Positions 16,786-26,205 of a stretch of 64,000 nt of DNA are shown one piece after another. The notes under the pieces are model-generated. The model ran no database searches, was not told the origin of the DNA, and saw nothing but the letters and a program-made list of their open reading frames with translations. Made by a program: the position numbers and the translations under genes. Origin of the DNA: Paenibacillus tundrae (lineage in GTDB: Bacteria > Bacillota > Bacilli > Paenibacillales > Paenibacillaceae); contig NZ_JAUSTI010000001.1 in the NCBI RefSeq assembly GCF_030812775.1, positions 496,001-560,000 of the forward strand. The letters are read 5' to 3'. How positions within the stretch are numbered: position 1 is the first letter of the stretch; every line of letters begins with the position of its first letter.

Positions 16786-17880
16786 ATGCGCCAGTTAACA
16801 GTTCAATTGGAGGAAAGATCATACCCGATTCTGATTGGTTCTGGTTTATTGGCACAAGCACCTCAATTTTTTGAGCAGTATGGTCTAACGAAGAAGAGCC
16901 CGCTACTCATTATTACGGATGCAAATGTGGCTCCTAAATATTTGTCCACGCTTGAACAAACGCTGAGCACGGCTGGATTTACAGTTGTCTCAGCCGTTGT
17001 TCCTGCTGGTGAAACATCGAAGTCACTATCCGTTTACCAAGACATGATGACAGCTGCAATTGAAGGCAAGCTAGATCGAAGCTCAGCCATTATTGCTCTG
17101 GGCGGTGGTGTGGTAGGAGATCTGGCTGGATTCGTTGCAGCTACATATATGCGTGGAATCAAGTTCGTTCAAGTACCAACAACGATCCTGGCTCATGACA
17201 GCAGTGTGGGTGGTAAGGTGGCTGTCAATCATCCGCTTGCCAAAAATATGATCGGTGCATTCCATCAGCCGGAGCTCGTGCTCTATGATGTAGATACACT
17301 GCAATCGCTGCCACCTCGTGATGTATCTGCTGGTTTATCCGAAATGCTGAAGCATGGCTTGATTCGTGACGAAGCGTTTGCACATTGGTGTGAAGAGCAT
17401 GCAGAGAAGCTGCTTGCACTTGATCCAGAAGCTCTTGGCTATGGACTTGAACGTGGATGCGGCATTAAGGCAGAGATTGTATCTAGAGATGAACGTGAAA
17501 ACGGAGAACGTGCGCTGCTAAACCTAGGTCATACGATTGGTCATGCCATTGAAGCAATTGCCGGATACGGTGAATTCCTGCATGGCGAAGCTATCTCGAT
17601 TGGTATGGCTGGATCAGCATTGCTTGGAGAGAAGTTGGGAGCCCCAGCAGGATTGTATGATGATACGGTCCGTATGCTTCGTGCTTTACGCCTTCCCGTA
17701 ACTTTGCCGAGCCATCTGGGTACAGATGCATTAATGGAAGCGATGATGCATGACAAAAAGTTCCGTGAAGGACATATGGTCTTCATTATTCCTGATCGAA
17801 TTGGCGCAGCTCGAATTGTAAAAGACGTGCCTGTGTCAGCTGTCATCGAAGTGATTGAATTGCTTAAGAAGGGAGATTAA
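16786..17880 (+). CDS. aroB: 3-Dehydroquinate synthase
   Basis: A 364-residue DHQ synthase, which cyclises DAHP to 3-dehydroquinate with NAD and Zn/Co. Marks are ALGGGVVGDLAGFVAATYMRGI (about 102-123), PTTILAHDSSVGGKVAVNH and the metal-binding ERALLNLGHTIGHAIE (about 240-256) and FLHGEAISIGM. Start ATG 16786 lies 10 bases after TGGAG at the end of aroC. It is the second gene of the supraoperon, with aroH only 4 bases downstream. Confidence 0.97.
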   Translation: MRQLTVQLEERSYPILIGSGLLAQAPQFFEQYGLTKKSPLLIITDANVAPKYLSTLEQTLSTAGFTVVSAVVPAGETSKSLSVYQDMMTAAIEGKLDRSSAIIALGGGVVGDLAGFVAATYMRGIKFVQVPTTILAHDSSVGGKVAVNHPLAKNMIGAFHQPELVLYDVDTLQSLPPRDVSAGLSEMLKHGLIRDEAFAHWCEEHAEKLLALDPEALGYGLERGCGIKAEIVSRDERENGERALLNLGHTIGHAIEAIAGYGEFLHGEAISIGMAGSALLGEKLGAPAGLYDDTVRMLRALRLPVTLPSHLGTDALMEAMMHDKKFREGHMVFIIPDRIGAARIVKDVPVSAVIEVIELLKKGD

Positions 17881-17884
17881 CAAC

Positions 17885-18262
17885 ATGGTGACACGCGGAA
17901 TTCGTGGGGCTACAACAGTCACGCATAACACCGAAGAACATATTTTGCAGGAAACGGCCGTATTGTTACAAGAGATCGTAGATCGCAATGATATTAAACC
18001 AGAAGATATCTGTAGTGTCTGGATCACGATGACAGGAGATTTGGACGCAGCTTTTCCAGCAAAGGCCATTCGCCAGTTGGAAGGCTGGGAGCTAGTGCCG
18101 CTAATGTGCGCACTGGAGGTTCCAGTACAAGGGGCATTGCCGCTATGTATTCGTTTTATGGTGCATGTGAACACAGCCAAAGCACAGAATGAAATAAATC
18201 ATGTTTACCTGAATGGTGCGCAGGCATTGCGTCCAGATCTCGCAGCACCTTCCGGTTCATAA
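17885..18262 (+). CDS. aroH: Chorismate mutase, AroH type
   Basis: A 125-residue monofunctional chorismate mutase of the trimeric AroH class, which rearranges chorismate to prephenate. It starts MVTRGIRGATTV with the Arg of the active site; E-L-V-P-L-M-C and VQGALPLCIRFMVH blocks (about 70-100) include the second Arg that holds the substrate. Length is standard. The ribosome site AAGAAGGGAG lies at the end of aroB. The trp promoter begins 10 bases after its stop, so trp transcription has both a read-through source and its own promoter. Confidence 0.96.
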   Translation: MVTRGIRGATTVTHNTEEHILQETAVLLQEIVDRNDIKPEDICSVWITMTGDLDAAFPAKAIRQLEGWELVPLMCALEVPVQGALPLCIRFMVHVNTAKAQNEINHVYLNGAQALRPDLAAPSGS

Positions 18263-18271
18263 TTCCAGTGG

Positions 18272-18300
18272 TTGTCAAACCGAATGGAATCATGTATAGT
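18272..18300 (+). promoter_or_regulatory. Sigma-A promoter of trpEDCFBA
   Basis: TTGTCA (18272-18277), 17-base spacer, TATAGT (18295-18300). Predicted start near 18307, only about 5 bases before the first TRAP triplet. Confidence 0.85.
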
Positions 18301-18311
18301 GAAAAGCAGTT

Positions 18312-18386
18312 GAGTAGAGTTTAGATTGAGCTGAGAGCAGCTGAGCTAGTGGAGTAATAGCAGAGTCCAGCGGGTGGTAGCCGGAG
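18312..18386 (+). promoter_or_regulatory. TRAP-binding site in the trp leader
   Basis: A run of GAG/TAG triplets mostly spaced by 2-3 bases: GAG 18312, GAG 18317, TAG 18322, GAG 18328, GAG 18333, (CAG 18338), GAG 18343, TAG 18347 (spacing only 1), GAG 18352, TAG 18358, GAG 18363, (CAG 18368), TAG 18378, GAG 18384. About eleven good triplets match the RNA target of the 11-fold TRAP ring, and mtrB is in the same window. The first triplets (GTAGAG at 18314-18319) are complementary to CTCTAC (18677-18682) in the 5' arm of the leader terminator, which could form the competing antiterminator. Confidence 0.85.
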
Positions 18387-18672
18387 TAACATAGGCCGGT
18401 CAACTGATTCGCGGTACGTCGCGCTAGAGGATTACAGGATTAAGGAAAGAGACGTGTCCAGTGACATCGTTTTGTTTTGGTATAACCGGGTCAAATTGAG
18501 ACAGATTCTATGAGTATTATCATAGATGAATGGATTTGATTCAGTGCATCTGAACGGAACATGTCTATAATGGATGTACGTTTAATCTACCGATAACCTG
18601 GATAATCCAGCAAATGATGTATAGGGACTTGTTATTTATAAAACACGAACTTGTTGAATACAGCTTATAACC
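18387..18672 (+). other. Long trp leader segment between TRAP site and terminator
   Basis: A non-coding stretch of about 285 bases. It holds small stem-loops (CCGG/CCGG at 18381-18399; a weak GTGTC/GACAT hairpin at 18455-18467 followed by TTTTGTTTT), a promoter-like TTGAGA-N16-TATCAT (18496-18523) and a lone TATAAT at 18566-18571. No gene is seen. In B. subtilis this interval is only some tens of bases, so the length is unusual. Confidence 0.5.
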
Positions 18673-18702
18673 AAACCTCTACCTGATGGTAGAGGTTTTT
18701 TT
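18673..18702 (+). terminator. trp leader attenuator terminator
   Basis: Perfect 11-bp stem AAACCTCTACC (18673-18683) and GGTAGAGGTTT (18688-18698) with a TGAT loop and T tract, 107 bases before trpE. Confidence 0.92.
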
Positions 18703-18808
18703 GTATACTTCCTATCTATATAGGTTCAACTATCGTTTTACACGAGAACGGAGTGGTAAGTGTAACCCAAGTTGAGCATATGTACCTAATCTGAAAGGAC
18801 GTGATCTA

Positions 18809-20380
18809 ATGATAACGCCAAACGTTAATCAAGTACTGAAAATGTCAAATGAATATAATCTGATTCCCGTTGTTAAACGGATCTTGGCTGACATGGAGAC
18901 GCCAATCCGGATCTTCCGCCGTTATGCCGATAATGACCGAGCATTTCTGTTGGAAAGTGTTGAGGGTGGAATTCAATGGGCGAGATATTCCTTTATCGGT
19001 ACAGATCCGTTCCTGATGATTTCCGCCAAAAAAGGCCGCATCGTGGTAGAAGAGGCAGGGCATACTCGGGAGCTTCCCGGTAAGCCGATTGAAGAGCTGA
19101 AGGCTCTTTTGCGAAAGTACCGTAGTCCTAAAGATGATGAGCTTCCTCCATTTACAGGCGGTGCGATTGGATTTTTTGGATATGACCTTCTGCAATATTA
19201 TGAGAAGCTTCCAGCACACGCGCTGGATGATCTCAATATGGATGATATTCGTTTTATGTTCTGTGACCAAATTATCGTTTTTGATCATGTGAAGCAACAG
19301 ATGCTGCTTGTAGGTAATGTGCATGTAAGAGATGGAGCTACGGATGATGAAATACGCCAAGCTTACGCACTGACTTCTGAGAAGCTGGAGCAGGCGGCTG
19401 AGCGTTTGCAACAACAAGGCCCTGGTGAAAACTTGAATCCGCGTTCGATCCCAGGTGATGTTGAGCTAGGGGATATTCGTTCCAATCTGACGAAAGAACA
19501 ATTTATTGGCAATGTGGAGCAGGCTAAAGAGTACATTCGCGCGGGAGATATTTTTCAAGTGGTGCTATCCCAGCGCTTTCACATTGATACCGAAGTTTCT
19601 CCGCTTCACGTATACAGAGTACTGAGAACGTTGAATCCATCACCTTATATGTACTATTTAAAGATGGATGATGAGATTATCGTAGGAACCTCGCCTGAGG
19701 TGTTGGTTAAAATAGATGGAAATCGAGTGGCGACACGACCCATTGCCGGTACTCGTCCAAGAGGCGCAACGGAAAGCGAAGATCGTGAACTTGCAGCAGA
19801 TCTGCTACAAGATGAGAAGGAACGTGCAGAGCATTTGATGCTGGTTGACTTGGGTCGTAACGATCTGGGCCGAGTATCAAACTTTGGCACCGTGAAGTGT
19901 GACATGTTTATGGAGATTGAGCGTTACTCTCACGTTATGCACATGGTATCGAATGTGACAGGTGAACTTCGAGAAGATAAGGATTTCTTCGATGCATTTC
20001 TATCCTGTCTGCCTGCGGGAACTGTATCTGGTGCACCGAAACTGCGGGCAATGGAAATTATTGCGGAGCTTGAACGTGAGGCGCGTGGGGCGTACGCGGG
20101 AGCGATCGGTTATCTTGGTTTCTCAGGAAATATGGATTCTTGTATCACGATCCGAACCATTATTTTCAAAAAGGGAAAAGCATATGTACAGGCTGGAGCG
20201 GGAATTGTATGGGATTCTGTGCCTGAGAAGGAATATGAAGAAACGGTGAACAAGGCTAAAGCGCTACTCAAGGCAATTCGTACAGCGGAAGCGATGTTCC
20301 CGGCCAAGAGCAAACATCATGGATTGAAACTTGCCAATGCTGATTACTTTGTGAGTCCAGCAGGCGTCTCAAAAAACTGA
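18809..20380 (+). CDS. trpE: Anthranilate synthase component I
   Basis: A 523-residue TrpE, which makes anthranilate from chorismate with ammonia or the TrpG amidotransferase. The N-terminal regulatory part has the LLES tryptophan-binding motif (about residues 48-51). The catalytic part has QVVLSQRF, TRPIAGTRPRGATESED, LMLVDLGRNDLGRVS, the PAGTVSGAPKLRAMEII block and GAGIVWDS. No trpG is in the operon; as in B. subtilis a shared PabA/TrpG is expected elsewhere. ATG 18809 follows AAAGGA at about 10 bases. Expression should be controlled by TRAP through the leader. Confidence 0.97.
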   Translation: MITPNVNQVLKMSNEYNLIPVVKRILADMETPIRIFRRYADNDRAFLLESVEGGIQWARYSFIGTDPFLMISAKKGRIVVEEAGHTRELPGKPIEELKALLRKYRSPKDDELPPFTGGAIGFFGYDLLQYYEKLPAHALDDLNMDDIRFMFCDQIIVFDHVKQQMLLVGNVHVRDGATDDEIRQAYALTSEKLEQAAERLQQQGPGENLNPRSIPGDVELGDIRSNLTKEQFIGNVEQAKEYIRAGDIFQVVLSQRFHIDTEVSPLHVYRVLRTLNPSPYMYYLKMDDEIIVGTSPEVLVKIDGNRVATRPIAGTRPRGATESEDRELAADLLQDEKERAEHLMLVDLGRNDLGRVSNFGTVKCDMFMEIERYSHVMHMVSNVTGELREDKDFFDAFLSCLPAGTVSGAPKLRAMEIIAELEREARGAYAGAIGYLGFSGNMDSCITIRTIIFKKGKAYVQAGAGIVWDSVPEKEYEETVNKAKALLKAIRTAEAMFPAKSKHHGLKLANADYFVSPAGVSKN

Positions 20381-20399
20381 GAGAGAGGAGAGACCGGAT

Positions 20400-21491
20400 A
20401 TGAACATGAATCCTGTAATGAATGACAACTTACAGCATCTAAATTCAAAGCCTCAGTCTGAAGAGGGGATGAAACAAGGTCTGGCTAAAATTTTGGAGGG
20501 ACATGATCTCCAGCAATCGGAAGCACGTGACCTGATGTACTCCATTATGAAAGGCGAAGCTACTCCGGCTCAAATCGGAGGTTTGTTGATGGCGCTGCGG
20601 ATGAAAGGTGAAACCGTGGATGAAATCACTGGTTTTGCCGAGGCTATGCGTGGTCAAGGCGGCAGAATTCTTACCGATGGTAATGGGCTGTTAGATACTT
20701 GTGGTACAGGTGGCTCAGGTATTCACAAATTTAATATCTCTACGGCTTCGGCAATTATAGCATCAGCAGTTTCTGTTCGGGTGGCCAAACATGGCAATCG
20801 TTCTGCATCAGGGAAAGCAGGCAGCGCCGATGTGCTTGAGGCGTTAGGGGTTAATATTCATCTGAATGGAGAGCAAGCGAGACAATGTCTTGAAGAGATT
20901 GGAATCTGTTTCTGTTTTGCTCAAGTGTATCATCCATCAATGAAACATGCGGCTGCACCACGCAAAGAGCTAGGTGTTCGCACAATCTTTAATATGCTTG
21001 GACCGTTAACCAACCCTGCGGGTGCAGATCGTCAACTGCTCGGTTTGTACGACCGCAGCCGCACACCAATGATTGCTGAGGTTTTGAATCGTTTGGGATT
21101 AAAGAGAGCATTGGTAGTTGCTAGTCATGATGCTCTGGATGAAATCAGTATTTCTGCACCTACGCAAGTATCGGAGTTAAGAAATGGAGAAGTACACACA
21201 TATGACATAGATCCACGCAGTATGGGCTTAAACTTGCATCCACTTGATTCGGTACTGGGAGGAGATGCAGCCCAAAATGCCGAAATTATTAAACGGATCT
21301 TCCAGGGAGAGCGGAGCGCGTATCGTGATGTTGTTTTGCTGAATGCTGGGGCATGTATCTATGTGTCTGGTCTTGCGGATAGCATTGCGGAAGGTGTGAC
21401 TATGGCTGCTGAGGCTGTAGATACAGGAAAAGCTGCTGGGAAACTGGAACAGTTAATATACACAACGGAGGCGTACAGTCATGTATCTTGA
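20400..21491 (+). CDS. trpD: Anthranilate phosphoribosyltransferase
   Basis: A 363-residue TrpD, joining anthranilate and PRPP. The PRPP-binding block LLDTCGTGGSGIHKFNIST (about 98-116) and KHGNRSASGKAGSADVLEALG (about 131-151) are intact, as is the HPSMKHAAAPRKELGVRTIFNMLGPLTNPA segment. It has an N-terminal extension of about 20 residues over many TrpD proteins (MNMNPVMNDNLQHLN...), so an internal start at ATG 20469 is conceivable. Ribosome site GAGAGGAG. It overlaps trpC by 11 bases. Confidence 0.96.
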   Translation: MNMNPVMNDNLQHLNSKPQSEEGMKQGLAKILEGHDLQQSEARDLMYSIMKGEATPAQIGGLLMALRMKGETVDEITGFAEAMRGQGGRILTDGNGLLDTCGTGGSGIHKFNISTASAIIASAVSVRVAKHGNRSASGKAGSADVLEALGVNIHLNGEQARQCLEEIGICFCFAQVYHPSMKHAAAPRKELGVRTIFNMLGPLTNPAGADRQLLGLYDRSRTPMIAEVLNRLGLKRALVVASHDALDEISISAPTQVSELRNGEVHTYDIDPRSMGLNLHPLDSVLGGDAAQNAEIIKRIFQGERSAYRDVVLLNAGACIYVSGLADSIAEGVTMAAEAVDTGKAAGKLEQLIYTTEAYSHVS

Positions 21492-22269
21492 TCGAATCGT
21501 TGCAACCAAACAGCAGGAAGTTGAAGTCCTCTCACAAACATTTAACATGGATGAGGCGCTTAAGGAGATTGAGCAGTTGCCAGCAACACGGGGGTTTGAA
21601 CAGGCTTTAGCAGAAGGGCGTAACCGGAAACTAGGGCTTATTGCCGAAGTGAAGAAGGCTTCCCCGTCCAAAGGATTAATTCGACCGGACTTTGATCCGG
21701 TAAATATTGCACTTGCGTATGAACGAGCTGGAGCAGATTGTATCTCTGTACTCACAGATGTTTCTTACTTTCAAGGAAGTGCAGCGTATTTGAAGGAGAT
21801 CCACCAAGCGGTGAATATTCCATTGCTTCGTAAAGATTTTATTATAGATGAGCGTCAGATTGCCGAGGCAAGACTGCTAGGAGCAGATGCAATTCTGCTG
21901 ATTGCAAGTATATTGACACAAGATCAGATTCGACATTACTTGGATTTTGCCAAAAGTATAGGTCTGGATGCTTTAATTGAAGTGCATGATCAAGCTGAAC
22001 TAGAGCAAGTATTGGAAATACCGCAGGCAACGCTAATCGGAATTAACAATCGAAACCTAAAAACGTTCGAGACCAGTCTGAATACAACGCTGGATCTCAT
22101 GAAGTTGATTCCATCAGGGGTGACACTCATCAGCGAAAGTGGTATTGATGGTGCTGAACGGTTGGAGGAACTAATTACAGCGGGCGTTCACGGAATCCTC
22201 GTTGGGGAGCATCTGATGCGTAAGGATGATGTTGAAGTGGCTGTGAACGAATTAATGGGTTCTCGATGA
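21481..22269 (+). CDS. trpC: Indole-3-glycerol phosphate synthase
   Basis: A 262-residue TIM-barrel enzyme closing CdRP to indole-3-glycerol phosphate. Key blocks are LIAEVKKASPSKGLIRPDFDP (about 57-77, catalytic Glu and Lys), PLLRKDFIIDERQI (about 114-127) with the second Lys, GINNRNLKTFETSL and ESGIDG...GILVGEHLMR for phosphate binding. The ribosome site CGGAGG lies within trpD; the start ATG 21481 is 11 bases before the trpD stop. Confidence 0.97.
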   Translation: MYLDRIVATKQQEVEVLSQTFNMDEALKEIEQLPATRGFEQALAEGRNRKLGLIAEVKKASPSKGLIRPDFDPVNIALAYERAGADCISVLTDVSYFQGSAAYLKEIHQAVNIPLLRKDFIIDERQIAEARLLGADAILLIASILTQDQIRHYLDFAKSIGLDALIEVHDQAELEQVLEIPQATLIGINNRNLKTFETSLNTTLDLMKLIPSGVTLISESGIDGAERLEELITAGVHGILVGEHLMRKDDVEVAVNELMGSR

Positions 22270-23006
22270 TGAATGAGTATACAAACGACGGTACGGGCAG
22301 CAGAGACATGAATCTGCACAAGCAACCGGCTGCGGCCGTAAAAATTTGTGGACTTCAGGACGTTGAAGTGCTAAAATCGATGATAAACTTGCCCGTTGAT
22401 TATATTGGTGTTGTTTTTGCTAAATCCCGTCGCCGTATTGAACCCAACCAGGCTGCTGAATTAAAACAAGTATTGCTTGCGTGGACGACATTGGATCGAC
22501 CGAAGTTAACCGGGGTGTTTGTTAATCCTACATTGGAAGAGCTTGAACACGTCATGGACGCGGTACAATTAGACGTGATACAGCTACATGGACAGGAAAC
22601 GCCAGCGTTCTGTGAGCAGGTGAAACAACGCTGGCAGACTGAAGTTATCAAAGCTTTTTCCTTCCCGAAAAATGAGTCGGGTACCGAAGCGGATGGTACC
22701 ACGTTAACGACACTTAATAGTTACGTGCACACAATAGATGCTATATTACTCGATACGTATGATCCCCAATATGTTGGTGGTTCTGGTCATACCTTTGCTT
22801 GGGAGCGGATTCCAACCTATGCGAGGTGGGCGAGAAATCACGGCATTGTCTTGTTTGTGGCTGGAGGTTTGCAGCCTGATAATGTTCAACAATTGATTCA
22901 GACATATGCACCGAATGGTGTTGATGTCTCAAGTGGAGTAGAAACGGACGGAATAAAAGATATCGGAAAAATTACATCATTTGTAGAGAGGGTGAAGCAG
23001 GCATGA
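22266..23006 (+). CDS. trpF: Phosphoribosylanthranilate isomerase
   Basis: A 246-residue TrpF, catalysing the Amadori rearrangement of PRA to CdRP. The catalytic Cys is in VKICGLQD (about 26-33), with [20 protein letters not shown]-like [13 protein letters not shown] and the phosphate site AGGLQPDNV and [10 protein letters not shown]. It has about 20 extra N-terminal residues compared with usual TrpF; ATG 22308 is a shorter alternative, but the ATGA overlap with trpC favours 22266. It overlaps trpB by 4 bases. Confidence 0.95.
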   Translation: MMNEYTNDGTGSRDMNLHKQPAAAVKICGLQDVEVLKSMINLPVDYIGVVFAKSRRRIEPNQAAELKQVLLAWTTLDRPKLTGVFVNPTLEELEHVMDAVQLDVIQLHGQETPAFCEQVKQRWQTEVIKAFSFPKNESGTEADGTTLTTLNSYVHTIDAILLDTYDPQYVGGSGHTFAWERIPTYARWARNHGIVLFVAGGLQPDNVQQLIQTYAPNGVDVSSGVETDGIKDIGKITSFVERVKQA

Positions 23007-24202
23007 CACATCAATTGCCGGATCAACATGGGCGTTTCGGCTCCTTCGGAGGCCGCTTTGTTCCAGAGACACTAATGAACGCTTTAATTGAACTAGAGGA
23101 AGCATACAGCCGCTTTTCAGAAGATGAGGAATTCAATAAAGAATTAAATTATCTGCTAAGTGAGTATTCTGGTCGGGAGACTCCGCTGTATTATGCAGAG
23201 CAACTCTCTCGTCGTTTGGGTGGCCCTAAGGTGTACTTGAAGCGTGAGGATTTGAACCATACGGGTGCACATAAAATTAATAATGCCATCGGACAAGGAT
23301 TGCTTGCTAAACGGATGGGCAAAAAGAAAGTTATTGCTGAAACTGGAGCAGGTCAACATGGAGTAGCTACAGCAACGGTTGCTGCTTTGCTCGGTTTAGA
23401 ATGTAAGGTATTCATGGGTGAAGAAGATACAGAGCGTCAACAATTGAATGTATTCCGGATGAAGTTGCTCGGTGCAGAAGTCATTCCAGTAACTTCAGGA
23501 ACGAGAACATTGAAGGATGCAGGGAATGAAGCTCTGCGATATTGGGTTAGCAACGTAGAAGATACATTCTATGTCTTGGGTTCAGTTGTAGGGCCACACC
23601 CATATCCAATGATGGTGCGTAACTTCCAACGGGTGATTGGAGATGAGACTCGTCGTCAGATTCAAGAGCTTGAAGGTCGTCTGCCTGATGTTATTGTTGC
23701 AGCAGTCGGTGGAGGAAGTAATGCCATCGGTATGTTCTATCCATTTATTGGTGATGCAGATGTGAAGCTTGTGGGTGTCGAAGCAGCAGGCAAAGGTGTG
23801 GATACTGAATTTCATGCGGCAACGATGAGCAAAGGAACACATGGTGTATTCCAAGGCTCTATGAGCTATTTGCTGCAGGATGAATATGGACAGGTTCAGC
23901 CGGCTCATTCCATCTCTGCTGGATTAGATTATCCGGGTGTTGGACCAGAGCATTCCTATCTCAAAGATATTGAACGTGCAAAATATGTTCCGATCACGGA
24001 TCAGGAAGCATTGGATGCGCTGCAATTGCTCTCAAGAACCGAAGGAATTATACCTGCTCTAGAGTCAGCTCATGCCGTTGCACAGGTAGTTAAGCTTGCT
24101 CCTGAACTCAACTCTGATGATATTGTCGTGATTTGTCTATCAGGTCGTGGAGATAAGGACGTTGAATCCATCATGAAGTATACGGGAGGGCAATTCGCAT
24201 GA
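23003..24202 (+). CDS. trpB: Tryptophan synthase beta chain
   Basis: A 399-residue TrpB1-type beta subunit, a PLP enzyme that joins indole and serine. [16 protein letters not shown] opens the protein. The PLP lysine is in [12 protein letters not shown] (about residues 84-95), the active-site Glu in [13 protein letters not shown], and the PLP phosphate loop is [14 protein letters not shown] overlap with trpF before and trpA after indicates strict coupling. Confidence 0.98.
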   Translation: MTHQLPDQHGRFGSFGGRFVPETLMNALIELEEAYSRFSEDEEFNKELNYLLSEYSGRETPLYYAEQLSRRLGGPKVYLKREDLNHTGAHKINNAIGQGLLAKRMGKKKVIAETGAGQHGVATATVAALLGLECKVFMGEEDTERQQLNVFRMKLLGAEVIPVTSGTRTLKDAGNEALRYWVSNVEDTFYVLGSVVGPHPYPMMVRNFQRVIGDETRRQIQELEGRLPDVIVAAVGGGSNAIGMFYPFIGDADVKLVGVEAAGKGVDTEFHAATMSKGTHGVFQGSMSYLLQDEYGQVQPAHSISAGLDYPGVGPEHSYLKDIERAKYVPITDQEALDALQLLSRTEGIIPALESAHAVAQVVKLAPELNSDDIVVICLSGRGDKDVESIMKYTGGQFA

Positions 24203-25005
24203 ATCTAATGGATCAAACCTTCCAACAATTGAAAGAGCAGCATCGAACTGCACTTATTCCTTTCTTAACCGTTGGAGATCCCAATGTGGATACAACGGTA
24301 GAGATTATTAAGGAGCTTGAACAAGCTGGTGCAGATATTCTAGAGCTAGGTGTACCATACTCAGATCCTCTTGCCGACGGCCCTGTCATTCAGCGTGCTT
24401 CCGAGCGGGCACTGAAAAGCCAGATTACCATTCGTACTTGTATGGAGACGGCAGCTAAGGCGCGCGAGGCTGGAGTGAAAATGCCTTTTGTCTTGTTTAC
24501 GTATTACAATCCTGTGTTGCAGACAGGGCTTGATGTGTTTTTTGATGAATTGCTCAAGCATGACATCAGTGGCATGATTATCCCGGATCTTCCGATCGAA
24601 GAAGCTGAAGAGATGCGTCGTCGTGCCGAAGCAGCGGGGGTGCATTTGGTACCGCTTGTTGCACCTACGTCCAATGCGAGAATTGAGCGGATCGTCTCAG
24701 GTGCACGCGGCTTCATCTATTGCGTATCTTCCCTTGGTGTAACCGGAGAGAGAGCCTCCTTCTTTGAAGGAGTCGAGCAGTTTATTGAAACGGTAAAAAG
24801 CTTAACTGACATTCCGGTAGCTGTTGGATTCGGTATCTCTAGCCGTGAACAGGTAGCGCATTTCTCCCGTATTTGTGATGGGGTTGTTGTGGGTAGTGCC
24901 ATTGTTCGTCAGGTGGAGGAAGCCATCCCGCTCTTGGAGAATCCAGAGACGCATCAGGCAGGGCTGTTGCAAATTCGCAACTTTGTGGCACAATTAAAAG
25001 GATAG
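24199..25005 (+). CDS. trpA: Tryptophan synthase alpha chain
   Basis: A 268-residue TIM-barrel alpha subunit, cleaving indole-3-glycerol phosphate to indole, which is channelled to TrpB. The catalytic Glu is in [26 protein letters not shown] (about 48-73) and the Asp in [14 protein letters not shown]; the phosphate site is [12 protein letters not shown] and [11 protein letters not shown]. It is the last trp gene; hisC begins about 70 bases later without a convincing terminator. A stem-loop AGGGA/TCCCT (25004-25026) lies just after the stop. Confidence 0.97.
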   Translation: MNLMDQTFQQLKEQHRTALIPFLTVGDPNVDTTVEIIKELEQAGADILELGVPYSDPLADGPVIQRASERALKSQITIRTCMETAAKAREAGVKMPFVLFTYYNPVLQTGLDVFFDELLKHDISGMIIPDLPIEEAEEMRRRAEAAGVHLVPLVAPTSNARIERIVSGARGFIYCVSSLGVTGERASFFEGVEQFIETVKSLTDIPVAVGFGISSREQVAHFSRICDGVVVGSAIVRQVEEAIPLLENPETHQAGLLQIRNFVAQLKG

Positions 25006-25077
25006 GGACTATAGTTCATAATCCCTCGTTATGTATTGGCATCATGATCCTTATTTGATGAACAGGCGGTGGTCGGA

Positions 25078-26178
25078 TTGAAACCTAAATCCCAGATTGT
25101 TAATTTGCCGGTGTACCAGCCAGGCAAACCGATTGAAGAAGTGAAACGTGAACTGGGGCTTGAGCAAGTCATCAAGCTGGCTTCTAACGAGAATCCATAC
25201 GGTAGCTCTCCTGCTGCAGTGGAGGCTATAACTAGAGAAGTTGTGAATGTTAGCATATATCCGGACGGCAGCTCTGCAGAGCTTACAGAGGTTCTTGCTG
25301 AGCACCTTGGTGTGAGTCGCAATAATCTGATTTTTGGCTGCGGATCAGATGAGATCATTGCTCTGATTACGCGGGCGTTCTTCCTTCCGGGGGACGAGAC
25401 AATCATGGCAGATCAGACGTTTTCGGTGTATAAAAGCAATGCCGATATTGAGGGTGCGGTTAGCATTGAGGTTCCATTGAAGGATGGGACACATGATTTG
25501 GCATCTATGCTGGCACAGATCAATGATAAAACAAAAGCGGTGTGGGTATGTAACCCTAATAATCCTACAGGCACAATCATTTCCGAACAGGAATTGACTG
25601 CGTTTATGGATCGGGTGCCTTCCCATGTCATGGTGGTGCTGGATGAAGCCTATTATGAATTCGTAACGGATCAAGCTTATCCTCAAAGTATTGCTATGTT
25701 AGATCGTTATCCTAACTTAGTTATTTTGCGGACGTTCTCCAAAATCTATGGTTTGGCTTCCTTGCGGATCGGATATGGAATTGCGAGCCCGCAGATCATC
25801 GACTTAATTAATCGTGTGCGTGAGCCATTTAACACCTCGCGGTTCGGTCAGGTGGCAGCGACAGCAGCGATAAGGGATCAGGCTTTTGTGAAAGAGTGTG
25901 CTCAGCGCAATACGGAGGAACGTGAATTTCTACAAAATGAGTTCTTACGTCTTGGCTTGCCATACTTCCCATCGCAAGGTAACTTCATTATGGTTGATTT
26001 GGATATGCCATCAGCGACAGCATTTCAATCTTTGCTTAAGCAAGGAATTATCGTGCGTCCAGGTTTCAAAGTGTATCCAACTTACATCCGTGTGTCCGTT
26101 GGAACAACAGAACAGAACCGTGCATTTATTGCGGCGCTGGAGAACACGCTGGCAGAGAAGGCGGTAGCACGCCCTTAA
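25078..26178 (+). CDS. hisC: Histidinol-phosphate/aromatic aminotransferase
   Basis: A 366-residue class I/II PLP aminotransferase of the HisC type. In the B. subtilis supraoperon the same gene serves both histidine and aromatic amino acid synthesis. Marks are LASNENPYGSSP (about 33-44), NPNNPTG (about 157-163), VVLDEAYYEF, and the PLP lysine in RTFSKIYGLASLRIGY (about 221-236). The start is taken as TTG 25078 (MKPKSQIVNL, the usual length); GTG 25069 is a three-codon longer alternative. Neither has a strong ribosome site. Confidence 0.93.
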   Translation: MKPKSQIVNLPVYQPGKPIEEVKRELGLEQVIKLASNENPYGSSPAAVEAITREVVNVSIYPDGSSAELTEVLAEHLGVSRNNLIFGCGSDEIIALITRAFFLPGDETIMADQTFSVYKSNADIEGAVSIEVPLKDGTHDLASMLAQINDKTKAVWVCNPNNPTGTIISEQELTAFMDRVPSHVMVVLDEAYYEFVTDQAYPQSIAMLDRYPNLVILRTFSKIYGLASLRIGYGIASPQIIDLINRVREPFNTSRFGQVAATAAIRDQAFVKECAQRNTEEREFLQNEFLRLGLPYFPSQGNFIMVDLDMPSATAFQSLLKQGIIVRPGFKVYPTYIRVSVGTTEQNRAFIAALENTLAEKAVARP

Positions 26179-26205
26179 TTCTAGCGATGAAAGAGTGAGG
26201 ACTAC

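Noticed and set aside
18366..18420. A T-box-like GGGTGGTAGCCG in the trp leader
   Set aside because: It resembles the T-box AGGGTGGNACCGCG only in part. The GAG/TAG array and the presence of mtrB explain the leader better, and no terminator follows at the distance a T-box needs.
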